This document shows positions 47,581-53,993 of a stretch of 64,000 bases of DNA, piece after piece. The stretch's first letter is position 1. Every line of letters begins with the position of its first letter. The stretch covers positions 1 through 64,000 of the IMG/VR virus record IMGVR_UViG_3300021401_000005; one strand, 5' to 3'. Both the position numbers and the translations under genes were made by a program. Source of the DNA: a virus. Under the pieces are notes generated by a model that was not told where the DNA came from, ran no database searches, and worked only from the letters and a program-made list of their open reading frames with translations.

Positions 47581-48336
47581 ATGCGCAAAGCCGTCCAGTA
47601 TCCCTTGGCATTCGGCGCGCCGATGCTGGGGATGCTGCTGCTCATCGATACGGTTGCTGAACCAGAATCGCTCGTCCGTCGCGCGCGGCAGATGGCCGAC
47701 GACCTTGCATCGGCCGTCACCAAGGTAATCACCAAAGCCAGCTATCCCCACATGCCGTGGCCGCCCGCCGTGGTCGCCAAACTCAAGCCAATCGATCCTG
47801 ACGACGTTCAAAAGAACGACAAGCACTTATTTTGGCGCACGGTGTACGACACCAACGAAATCCATCGCGTTGAGGCCGATCCGCCGCCAGCAATGAATTT
47901 CAACACTTCGGTGGCTCAGCCGCCGTTGCCGCCAACGGTTACTTTCAACGATGGCGGCTCTTCGTCGGGCGGCGGCGCGACCGACTCGACCACGCCTTGC
48001 ATGACGGCGATGGTCGGTGGCGTCTGCCCCGTGCCATGCTCATCGAATGATATTTCTCTGTTGTGCGAGGAAAAGAAGGTGGACACCGCCGCTGCCGATC
48101 TCTCCCCGGCCTTGCAGAAGCTGCTTGGCTTTGATGATCCCGGCGCCCCAGTGATCGGCGATCCGCCGCATGTCGGCGGCATTGGCGGCTTCGCAGGGGG
48201 TGGCGGCGGCGGCGCAGGCGGCGCAGGCACCATCCCCGAGCCGTCCACATGGGTGATGCTGATCTTTGGCTTTGGGCTGATGGCATGGATGAGTCGACGC
48301 TCCATCGCGCGGCGGGCTTCTTCGTCAATGGACTGA
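47581..48336 (+). CDS. PEP-CTERM exported protein 2
   Basis: 251 residues. N-terminal hydrophobic anchor/signal (YPLAFGAPMLGMLLLIDTV); four cysteines in the middle (CMTAMVGGVCPVPC, LLCEE); Gly-rich linker; then the canonical PEP-CTERM signal TIPEPSTWVMLIFGFGLMAW with SRRSIARRAS. The GFGLMA run is shared with protein 1. Predicted exosortase substrate. The 3' end overlaps 48285-48455. Confidence 0.88.
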   Translation: MRKAVQYPLAFGAPMLGMLLLIDTVAEPESLVRRARQMADDLASAVTKVITKASYPHMPWPPAVVAKLKPIDPDDVQKNDKHLFWRTVYDTNEIHRVEADPPPAMNFNTSVAQPPLPPTVTFNDGGSSSGGGATDSTTPCMTAMVGGVCPVPCSSNDISLLCEEKKVDTAAADLSPALQKLLGFDDPGAPVIGDPPHVGGIGGFAGGGGGGAGGAGTIPEPSTWVMLIFGFGLMAWMSRRSIARRASSSMD

Positions 48337-48455
48337 TCGCGCTCGCGCTCAGCATGCTGATCTGGAGATTGACCGGCAACGTCCTGGGCTGGGCAGTCCT
48401 GTTCGGCCCAGGCGCCGCGCTCGTGATCCGGGGCATTGCCTTGCTGGTTCTCTGA
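48285..48455 (+). CDS. Small two-TM protein, holin-like
   Basis: 56 residues from ATG 48285, overlapping the PEP-CTERM gene by 52 bases in another frame. Two TM helices (~11-29, 33-55: GLIALALSMLIW; VLGWAVLFGPGAALVI) with short ends. Position before the endolysin suggests holin or antiholin. It is short enough that its reality is not certain. Confidence 0.5.
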   Translation: MDESTLHRAAGFFVNGLIALALSMLIWRLTGNVLGWAVLFGPGAALVIRGIALLVL

Positions 48456-48461
48456 TCGTTC
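48447..48461. promoter_or_regulatory. Candidate LexA-type site GTTC-N7-GTTC
   Basis: GTTC-TCTGATC-GTTC matches the direct-repeat SOS box known from alphaproteobacteria, about 90 bases before the endolysin ATG. It overlaps a hairpin TCGTTCT-CGA-AGAACGA (48456-48472). A match this short is expected by chance a couple of times in a window this size. Confidence 0.35.
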
Positions 48462-48550
48462 TCGAAGAACGAATCGCGAATGGGGACAACCGTCATCGGT
48501 CTATGGCATAAGCATGTCGGGCTAGCCGTTCGGCAGTGGGAGAATCCCCC

Positions 48551-49222
48551 ATGCCGTATGATCGTAAGCACTTCTTCGACACGGTCCGAAAGGATCTCTT
48601 TCGCGGCAACCTGACCCAGTCTCAGGTCGACGGGATGAACTATCTCCTCGAAGTGTGGGAGCTGCATTTCGAGGCGGCCAATCCGCGCGACGGCACCAAC
48701 TGGCTGGCCTACGCCCTGGCGACTTTCTTTCACGAAACCGCTGAGACGATGCAGCCGATCGAGGAATACGGCAAAGGCTCCGGCAAGAGCTACGGCCAGC
48801 CGGCGGGGCCGCATGGCCAGCGATATTACGGGCGCGGCCACGTCCAGCTCACCTGGGAAGAAAATTACAAAAACGGCCAGAAATTCCTCAAAGACCGCTA
48901 CAACGTCCACGCCAACATCCACCCTGAAGCGCATCTGATGCTGCACCCGCAGACGTCAGCCCTGGTCAGTTATGACGGGATGATTCATGGCTGGTTCACG
49001 GGAGTCGGGTTGCCCAAATACTTCAATGCGACGGTCGAGGACCCGCGCAACGCGCGCCGGATCGTCAACGGCACCGACAAGATGGACCTCATCGCTGGCT
49101 ACTATTCCAAGTTCAAGAAGGCGCTGAAACAGGTGCCTGCGGCGCCGCCGCTAGAAGAGGCTGAGCTGCCTGGGCTTCCCGAGTGCCCGTGCATGCCCGA
49201 GCCGACAGCGACGACCTCCTAA
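48551..49222 (+). CDS. Endolysin, GH19 chitinase/lysozyme family
   Basis: 223 residues from ATG 48551 (GGGAG 10 bases upstream). GH19 fold: LAYALATFFHETAET carries the catalytic-type Glu 62, YYGRGHVQLTWEENY (92-106) is the family signature. No signal peptide, so export would rely on a holin. Cys-containing tail (PECPCMPEP). Cleaves peptidoglycan at lysis. Confidence 0.9.
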   Translation: MPYDRKHFFDTVRKDLFRGNLTQSQVDGMNYLLEVWELHFEAANPRDGTNWLAYALATFFHETAETMQPIEEYGKGSGKSYGQPAGPHGQRYYGRGHVQLTWEENYKNGQKFLKDRYNVHANIHPEAHLMLHPQTSALVSYDGMIHGWFTGVGLPKYFNATVEDPRNARRIVNGTDKMDLIAGYYSKFKKALKQVPAAPPLEEAELPGLPECPCMPEPTATTS

Positions 49223-49228
49223 AATGAG

Positions 49229-49450
49229 ATGGCGCATGTCAGCGGCATCATCGCGATCTGCGGCGCGCTGGCGATCCTTGGGGTTTTTGCGGCGATGGAC
49301 TTCTATGCGGTGCGCCAATGCTTCTCGCTAGCGCACAGCGGGATCGCCCAGACCGAGCTGTGCGCGCCGGAGCACATCTTCCGGACCGCGCTAGAAATCG
49401 GGGGGATGGCGATCGGCATGTACGGCGTCGCCCGCGTGATGAAGTCGTGA
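49229..49450 (+). CDS. Small two-TM protein of lysis cluster
   Basis: 73 residues. TM ~4-25 (GIIAICGALAILGVFAAMDF) and ~52-68 (ALEIGGMAIGMYGVA), loop with two cysteines. Coupled to the next membrane gene by GTGA. Holin or auxiliary lysis protein by context. Confidence 0.65.
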   Translation: MAHVSGIIAICGALAILGVFAAMDFYAVRQCFSLAHSGIAQTELCAPEHIFRTALEIGGMAIGMYGVARVMKS

Positions 49451-49755
49451 GCCCTGGCGATCTGATCAACGCGCCGCCGTCGCCCAAAGTTCTCGATTAT
49501 CCAGGCGCCATGGGGATCGGGATCGGCATCGTATTCACGGCGGCCTTGCTGTTCGTCGCCGGCAAGTTCGATCCGACCCACGGCACGCTGACGATCTCGA
49601 TCTTGGTGACGGTTTCGTTTTTCGCGGTCGTCGCAGTGTGCCTGTTCTATACAATCCCCGTGGACGAAGCGACGTCGATGGTCATCGGCGCGCTGGTCGC
49701 AGCGTTCGGCGCCGTGGTGGCGCATTGGCTTGGTCGCCCGAGGGATAAGCCATGA
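49447..49755 (+). CDS. Holin candidate, three TM segments
   Basis: 102 residues from GTG 49447. TM helices at ~20-37 (GIGIGIVFTAALLFVAG), 48-67 (ISILVTVSFFAVVAVCLFY) and 76-95 (MVIGALVAAFGAVVAHWLG), short charged tail: the size and layout of a class I holin next to the endolysin. Confidence 0.7.
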   Translation: MSPGDLINAPPSPKVLDYPGAMGIGIGIVFTAALLFVAGKFDPTHGTLTISILVTVSFFAVVAVCLFYTIPVDEATSMVIGALVAAFGAVVAHWLGRPRDKP

Positions 49756-49934
49756 GCCTGGGAACCCTCCTCCTCATCATCCTGATCATCATCCTGATTG
49801 GAGGCGTCGGCCCGCGCTTCTACTCCGGCGCACCCTGGCAACCGGGCTACGGCTTTGGCAACGGCGGCATCAGCCTGATCGGCATCCTGCTGATCATCGT
49901 CGTCGTCTTGCTGCTGACAGGCAGGCTAGGCTAG
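49752..49934 (+). CDS. DUF3309-family small membrane protein
   Basis: 60 residues, ATGA-coupled. Two hydrophobic segments (LLLIILIIILIGG; LIGILLIIVVVLLL) around PWQPGYGFGNGG match the DUF3309 family of proteobacteria. Function unknown. Its stop codon's last base is the first base of the CRISPR-like repeat. Confidence 0.8.
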   Translation: MSLGTLLLIILIIILIGGVGPRFYSGAPWQPGYGFGNGGISLIGILLIIVVVLLLTGRLG

Positions 49935-49963
49935 TTTCGATCCACGCCCCTCTGCGGGGCGAC
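49934..49963 (-). CRISPR. Solitary type I-C-like CRISPR repeat
   Basis: Read on the - strand: GTCGCCCC, loop GCAGA, then GGGGCGTGGATCGAAAC. This has the 5' GTCGC, the stem CGCCCC/GGGGCG and the 3' GTGGATTGAAAC-type end (one change, T to C) of type I-C repeats (30 bases against a usual 32). There is no second copy or spacer series here and no cas gene. Phage-borne solitary repeats of this kind are known to act as RNA anti-CRISPRs; this one is a candidate. Confidence 0.65.
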
Positions 49964-49977
49964 TCGGTTTTAAAAGA

Positions 49978-50083
49978 GGGAGACCGCGCTTCCGTAGGAG
50001 GTAAAAATCTATTGAAGGCGGTCTCCCGAAGTGCCCCCAGGCGAGGCGGCGCCGGGGGCAAAGCCGGGTTGTGGGACCCGGCT
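49978..50083 (+). ncRNA. Multi-hairpin element beside the CRISPR-like repeat
   Basis: Three strong stems in a row: GGGAGACCGC/GCGGTCTCCC (49978-50027, extended by CTTC/GAAG) showing a full ribosome-site sequence TAGGAGGT in its loop; TGCCCCC/GGGGGCA (50032-50060, inner GGCG/CGCC); AGCCGGGT/ACCCGGCT (50062-50083). A TTG after the TAGGAGGT could open a 39-codon frame to 50131. On the - strand the first stem is followed by TCTTTT, so it could be a terminator that way. Structured RNA or attenuated mini-gene; identity unknown. Confidence 0.5.
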
Positions 50084-50113
50084 CAATTCGCGTGTAACGC
50101 AAATTTGAACAAT

Positions 50114-50128
50114 TTGCACGTTCTGTTT
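50114..50128. promoter_or_regulatory. Degenerate TTGCA-N5-TGCAA site
   Basis: TTGCACGTTCTGTTT equals the reverse complement of the operator at 56694 except for two of the last three bases (CAA to TTT). It is embedded in an A/T-rich inverted repeat, CAAATT/AATTTG. Perhaps a decayed operator. Confidence 0.3.
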
Positions 50129-50169
50129 TAGCGCTAGGCCTGGGAAAAATTACCTAACCGCGTTGAGAA

Positions 50170-50198
50170 GGAGGGGCGGGTTAGGTGCCCGCCCCTCC
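50170..50198 (-). terminator. Strong hairpin ending GGCNN array 5
   Basis: GGAGGGGCGGG / CCCGCCCCTCC, 11 bp perfect, with TTCT after it on the - strand. It would end the transcript coming from 50306-56537 after array 5. Loop and stem resemble the + strand of 16975-16997. Confidence 0.7.
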
Positions 50199-50300
50199 TA
50201 AATGCACGGCCTGCCACGCCTGCCGTGCCTTGCCGAGCGACGCCGCGCCTAACCGCGCCATGCCGCGCCGAGCCCAGCTCTGCCATGCCTGCCACAGCTT
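50199..50300 (-). repeat. GGCNN pentamer array 5 (- strand)
   Basis: On the - strand this is a GGC-led pentamer tract (GGCATGGCAGAGCTGGGCTC and onward) between the stop of 50306-50671 and the hairpin. No protein-like frame. Confidence 0.65.
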
Positions 50301-50305
50301 ATGCC

Positions 50306-50671
50306 TTACCCTTCAAGCGAAATCAACATGTCCGCGATGCTGTAGGCCGTGTCCGCGTCCTTCGTCGACCAGTCGCTGATCGGGCTCTCGCCCCGCCGAT
50401 GGATCGCCAGCGCGACCATGAGAATGGCATCTCGCCGCGCCTCGGAGCGCTTCTTGGCATTGCCGTTGGCGGCGGCGGCGATGCCGTGGTCTGCGTCGCC
50501 CAGGATCTCCTTTTCGCTTGGCGGGATGGCGCCGAGCATGCGCTTGAAGGCGGGGATCTCGCGCGTGGGCTCGCGCGTCGGGGTTGCGGGGATGCCGACG
50601 CCGGCGCCGGCGCGAACCTCGGCTTGTCCTTCGATGGTGGGTCGCCACGTCTGGTTCAACTCGTCACTCAT
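50306..50671 (-). CDS. Hypothetical helical protein
   Basis: 121 residues from ATG 50671 (AAGGAGCAACTGAA). Last gene of the long - strand operon. Residues ~40-118 (AFKRMLGAIPPSEKEILGDADHG, SEARRDAILMVALAIHRRGESPISDWSTKDADTAYSIADMLI) look helical and globular. No family recognised. Confidence 0.65.
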   Translation of the reverse strand: MSDELNQTWRPTIEGQAEVRAGAGVGIPATPTREPTREIPAFKRMLGAIPPSEKEILGDADHGIAAAANGNAKKRSEARRDAILMVALAIHRRGESPISDWSTKDADTAYSIADMLISLEG

Positions 50672-50943
50672 TTCAGTTGCTCCTTTAGCTTGTTGAGGCC
50701 CCTGGCCCGGTCAGGGTCTTCGGCGGGCGGCTCGTCATCGAGCTTCCAAGTCGGCGGCAGCTTGACGATCTCGACCTTCCAGTCGTGGTCTTGCTCCTCG
50801 GCCCGATGGACGAGGGGCTGCGGCGCATAGGCGGTGAAGCAGCGTTGCGGAAAAGGGTAGTGCCAGATGCTGTGCATGCGACATGCGGCGGCCGGGTCCG
50901 TCGCCAGTGTGATGGCGATCACAGCCAGGGCCGCGCGCCTCAT
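50668..50943 (-). CDS. Small exported protein (CR.HSIWHYPFPQRC)
   Basis: 91 residues from ATG 50943. Signal-like N-terminus MRRAALAVIAITLATDPAAA followed by CRMHSIWHYPFPQRC, then charged C-terminus. Cys right after the predicted cleavage point hints at a lipoprotein, though the lipobox is poor. Small exported proteins with a C-R-x-(Y/H)-S-x-W motif occur in many phages; spanin-like role possible. Confidence 0.65.
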   Translation of the reverse strand: MRRAALAVIAITLATDPAAACRMHSIWHYPFPQRCFTAYAPQPLVHRAEEQDHDWKVEIVKLPPTWKLDDEPPAEDPDRARGLNKLKEQLK

Positions 50944-51485
50944 GCTCCACCTAGAGCTTGGAGAACCTGGGCGAACGAATGGTTTCCCTCTTGCACATTG
51001 CCGTGCGTCTTCTCCAGCCACTCGCCATTGTCCATCATGTACGGCGGAACCAGCACCATCCCGTTCTCGTTGTCGAAGCGGACGAGGCCGACGAATCCCG
51101 TGCGCCGGATCAGCCACGCCCGCAGCGCGGGATCGCGATGGGCGTCAGGAAATTTCGGGTCAACCCAGATCTGGACGGCGGGGATTTTGATCTCGCCGAG
51201 CTTGGGGTCCTGTGCCGTGACGAAGTCGGGCATGATATCAATTACACAATGACTGCGGTCAGGGCGGCTCAGATCGCCCGTGTCTTCGCCTTGCAGCCAA
51301 ATGCAATTCCATAGGCCGCACTCCCACGGGAACCCTTTCTCGGGCTTGTGGTAGACCTGACAGCCTGAGTGGCGTTGGAATTTGCAGCGCGTGTTCGCTG
51401 GCTTGTTGAGGCCCTTCACGGGCAAGAGCTTGCAACATAAGTTGCAGTCACCGCACTCACGCCTCTGACGCGAGACAATTTTCAT
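50940..51485 (-). CDS. YkgJ-type Cys-cluster protein
   Basis: 181 residues, coupled to the next gene. N-terminal CGDCNLCCK, then CKFQRHSGCQVY.KPEKGFPWECGLW.C: the CxxCxxCC...C...GC..Y..R..P..C signature of the YkgJ putative zinc/iron-binding family. Biochemical role unknown; phage copies are common. Confidence 0.8.
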   Translation of the reverse strand: MKIVSRQRRECGDCNLCCKLLPVKGLNKPANTRCKFQRHSGCQVYHKPEKGFPWECGLWNCIWLQGEDTGDLSRPDRSHCVIDIMPDFVTAQDPKLGEIKIPAVQIWVDPKFPDAHRDPALRAWLIRRTGFVGLVRFDNENGMVLVPPYMMDNGEWLEKTHGNVQEGNHSFAQVLQALGGA

Positions 51486-51526
51486 CGACTCATTCCTTGT
51501 TGGGGGCTAGGCGCGCCCCCGTTAGC

Positions 51527-52081
51527 TCACTCGCTGATGTCGCCGAGCATGACGCCGCGAAAGGCGTCGTGGCGCGCGGGGACGCAATTGCAGAAGTCGA
51601 GCATCGGCGTGATCTGCTGAGCCTGCATCCTAGCCTGCGCCGCCTGCGCCGCCTCCGCCCCCGCCTGCGCCGCCTGCGAGTTCAGCGCGTTCATCAATCG
51701 CCGCTGCGTCGTCTCATCCATCTGTCTGGCGACCAGAGGCCTACCCACGCCCACCGTCAGAGGCCCGCCGGCCCCGCCGCCCGTGACCATGATCTGCGGC
51801 GGCATTTCGGTGATGTACCGCCGCGCCAAGAGATCGCGCTCCAGGCGATGGCGCATCTCCTGCGCATGAATCTGGGCTTGAAGCCGCCTGTTCTCGTCGA
51901 GCAACTCATCGACCCGGCGTTCCTCGTCGAGTAGCTCATCGACCCGGCGTTCCAGCGCATCGATCCTCGCATCGTACTCGGCGAGACTGAGCGTCGGCTC
52001 TGGCTCTGGGTCCGGTCTCGGCCCCTCAAACCGGGCGAGTATCGCGGTCGAAACGAACGCGAGCATGTCTGTGAGTGTCAT
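51527..52081 (-). CDS. Coiled-coil protein with internal repeat
   Basis: 184 residues. Short hydrophobic N-terminus, then coiled coil (~33-80) containing the duplicated decapeptide RRVDELLDE(E/N), then Gly-rich and Ala/Gln-rich regions and a Cys-containing end (DFCNCVPA). No family recognised; could be a phage structural or host-interaction protein. Confidence 0.65.
   Translation of the reverse strand: MTLTDMLAFVSTAILARFEGPRPDPEPEPTLSLAEYDARIDALERRVDELLDEERRVDELLDENRRLQAQIHAQEMRHRLERDLLARRYITEMPPQIMVTGGGAGGPLTVGVGRPLVARQMDETTQRRLMNALNSQAAQAGAEAAQAAQARMQAQQITPMLDFCNCVPARHDAFRGVMLGDISE
51891..51950 (-). repeat. 30-base tandem duplication
   Basis: Two 30-base units, 51891-51920 and 51921-51950, differ at four positions and encode the repeated RRVDELLDE decapeptide in the coiled coil. 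Confidence 0.85.
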
Positions 52082-52338
52082 TAGGCCTCTCCCTCTTCAA
52101 ACAGATCCATCGTCTGCGGGACGACGAACTTCGACTTCACGCCTAGCGCATCGAACTCGTTCCATTCCAGGCGCATGAAGGCATCTCCGGCAGGCTCGCC
52201 TCGCGCCTTGGGGATCGTGCAATAGGCCCGAATCCCCCAGCTCTTCACCGTATTGACCACGAGGATACAGCGGAACCAGTGCGCCGGTCCGTCCTCGTTA
52301 ACTTGAATCAGGTCACCTTCCGAAACCTCTTTGCGCAT
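52081..52338 (-). CDS. Conserved small phage protein
   Basis: 85 residues. VSEGDLIQVNEDGPAHWFRCILVVNTVKSWGIRAYCTIP...GDAFMRLEWNEFDALG is a recurring small phage protein of unknown role, with an SH3-like strand pattern. Overlaps both neighbours slightly. Confidence 0.7.
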   Translation of the reverse strand: MRKEVSEGDLIQVNEDGPAHWFRCILVVNTVKSWGIRAYCTIPKARGEPAGDAFMRLEWNEFDALGVKSKFVVPQTMDLFEEGEA

Positions 52339-52558
52339 TGGGCGCGTCCTTCAGCTGTCGTTCCTCCAGCGCGTCGAGCCGCGCTATCAGCCATCCAATC
52401 TCCCGGCGATATTCCCGGATCGCGTTCAGCGTTAGGGTGACGTTCTTCTTCGTCTTGAGCGCGTACCAAGCGCCGAGCCCTACGGCGATCAGGATCACGA
52501 TCTGCATCACGGCAGTGGCGAGTTGGAGCCACGCGATCATTGGATCGACTCGATCCAT
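52313..52558 (-). CDS. Small single-TM protein
   Basis: 81 residues from ATG 52558 (in-frame ATG 52540 also possible). One TM (~12-32, TAVMQIVILIAVGLGAWYAL) then a charged helix (EYRREIGWLIARLDALEERQLK). Type of small phage membrane protein often near lysis or early genes. Confidence 0.65.
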   Translation of the reverse strand: MDRVDPMIAWLQLATAVMQIVILIAVGLGAWYALKTKKNVTLTLNAIREYRREIGWLIARLDALEERQLKDAPNAQRGFGR

Positions 52559-52749
52559 CGGATGACCGCAGGCGAATCATCGCTCATGGCGTGCATTGTA
52601 CCGGCCAAGATCTGAGCGTGGTGGACCTTCATGTCCTGCCGGCGGTTGACCTCGATGCCGATCAGGCTGACCGCGTGCTGGAGATCCCCGGCGCGCGCCA
52701 GCTCCAAGGCGCGCCTCTTCAGATCGGCGAGCCACTCCTCCTTGGTCAC
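52537..52749 (-). CDS. Small helical protein downstream of recT
   Basis: 70 residues from GTG 52749 (GTGA overlap with the recT stop). TKEEWLADLKRRALELARAGDLQHAVSLIGIEVNRR suggests helical repeats. Unknown role; co-expressed with recombination genes. Confidence 0.65.
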   Translation of the reverse strand: MTKEEWLADLKRRALELARAGDLQHAVSLIGIEVNRRQDMKVHHAQILAGTMHAMSDDSPAVIRWIESIQ

Positions 52750-53993
52750 CGCGCGCCCACCTTGTCGGCGACGTTGCGCCATGCCTTGAGCTGGGCCAGG
52801 GAGATCCGCGCCATTTCATCTGGGGGTAATTCGTTTACCCAGCGCTCCAGCTCGGGACGGCCTTTCTTGGCCATGTCCGCGCCGCGCTCTTCGACCGGCG
52901 GCGTCAGCAGAAGATCGGGGGCGGAACCACCGGGAGCCGGCGCGGGGGTTTGCGATGCTCCCGGTGGCGCCTGTGAGCCGGGAGAGTGGCGCCCTTCCGG
53001 CTCTGGCGGCGCGCGGTGCGAAGGCGCGCCATCCGGGGCGGGGGGGATCTCCGCCCTGGATTCGAGAGGTTGCGCGGCCCCCTCGTCTCCGGCGCCTACT
53101 CCGGAGATGTCATGGGGGGCCGCGCGTTCCTGCGACAGGGGAGTCGACACCCGGTCAGCAGAACCAAATTCACCAGTCTCGGGATCGACTCCGACGAGAA
53201 GCTCTAGGCGGTCATCGAGTACGCTCGGCGCTTGAATACGGTCGGCGCGATCTCGCTCGACATTATATAGCTCATCGTCGCGCGATAACAAACCCATGAT
53301 GTCGCTGGACATCGGCAATTGCTTGGCGTGCCTCCTCGCGATCGTCTTTTTCGCCATCTCGTCGAAGCTCTTGCGCCACGCGGGCGAGAACTCGCCCTTG
53401 CGGTTCTTCCGCGCATACGTGTCGCGCACCAGCTCGACCTCGGCGCGCGTCATGACGTCCCGGCTTTTGTCGCCGCCTCTGATTTTGGCGACCGAATAGA
53501 CGTGGGTCAGGAGCCCGTGGTCGAGATGCCGGCGCAGGCGCTTGTTGTAATCCTCGTCGGTTTCGCCGTCGGCGCGCACCAGCTCCGGCGCCATGTAGGG
53601 CTTGTGCTTGATGAACGGATCATCGCCCAGCTCGTAGTCGAAGAAGTCTTTGGCGTGGACCGCCGTAACGTCCCAGCTGGTCACCTCGCCAGAGCGGCGG
53701 ACCTTCTTCCGGACGCCCGCCACCATTGGCATCCATGTCACTTGGCCGTCGAAGGGCACGAGCGCGCCGTCGTGGCCGTCAGGCAGGAGCCCATCGCTCG
53801 CCGCCTTCATGGCCGCGTTCATCAGGCTGCGCCGATTGCAGTTGAGCAGATTGGGGTCGAGGTTGATCGCCGTCATGATGACGCGGACGAACTTCTTGGG
53901 ATCGACGCCAGACCCGGTTAGCGCCGCCTCGAACTGGGTCATCCGCTGGCCCAGCTCCTGCGGGATCGTAAGCTCCTTAGACTCCGCCATCAT
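52746..53993 (-). CDS. recT: RecT-type single-strand annealing protein
   Basis: 415 residues. Residues ~10-260 follow RecT: FVRVIMTAINLDPNLLNCNRRSLMNAAMKAASDGLLPDG.DGALVPF.....WMPMVAGVRKKV, TRAEVELVRDTYAR, SFDEMAKKTIARRHAKQLP. The C-terminal ~150 residues are Pro/Ala/Gly-rich with a short folded end. Anneals single strands produced by the adjacent exonuclease. Confidence 0.92.
   Translation of the reverse strand: MMAESKELTIPQELGQRMTQFEAALTGSGVDPKKFVRVIMTAINLDPNLLNCNRRSLMNAAMKAASDGLLPDGHDGALVPFDGQVTWMPMVAGVRKKVRRSGEVTSWDVTAVHAKDFFDYELGDDPFIKHKPYMAPELVRADGETDEDYNKRLRRHLDHGLLTHVYSVAKIRGGDKSRDVMTRAEVELVRDTYARKNRKGEFSPAWRKSFDEMAKKTIARRHAKQLPMSSDIMGLLSRDDELYNVERDRADRIQAPSVLDDRLELLVGVDPETGEFGSADRVSTPLSQERAAPHDISGVGAGDEGAAQPLESRAEIPPAPDGAPSHRAPPEPEGRHSPGSQAPPGASQTPAPAPGGSAPDLLLTPPVEERGADMAKKGRPELERWVNELPPDEMARISLAQLKAWRNVADKVGAR

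Noticed and set aside
49934-50300. A full CRISPR array
   Set aside because: Only one repeat-like unit is present; no second copy at spacer distance and no cas genes in the window.
51431-51450. TTGCAACATAAGTTGCAG as an operator
   Set aside because: The half-sites are direct, not inverted, with the wrong spacing, and it lies within the YkgJ-type gene.
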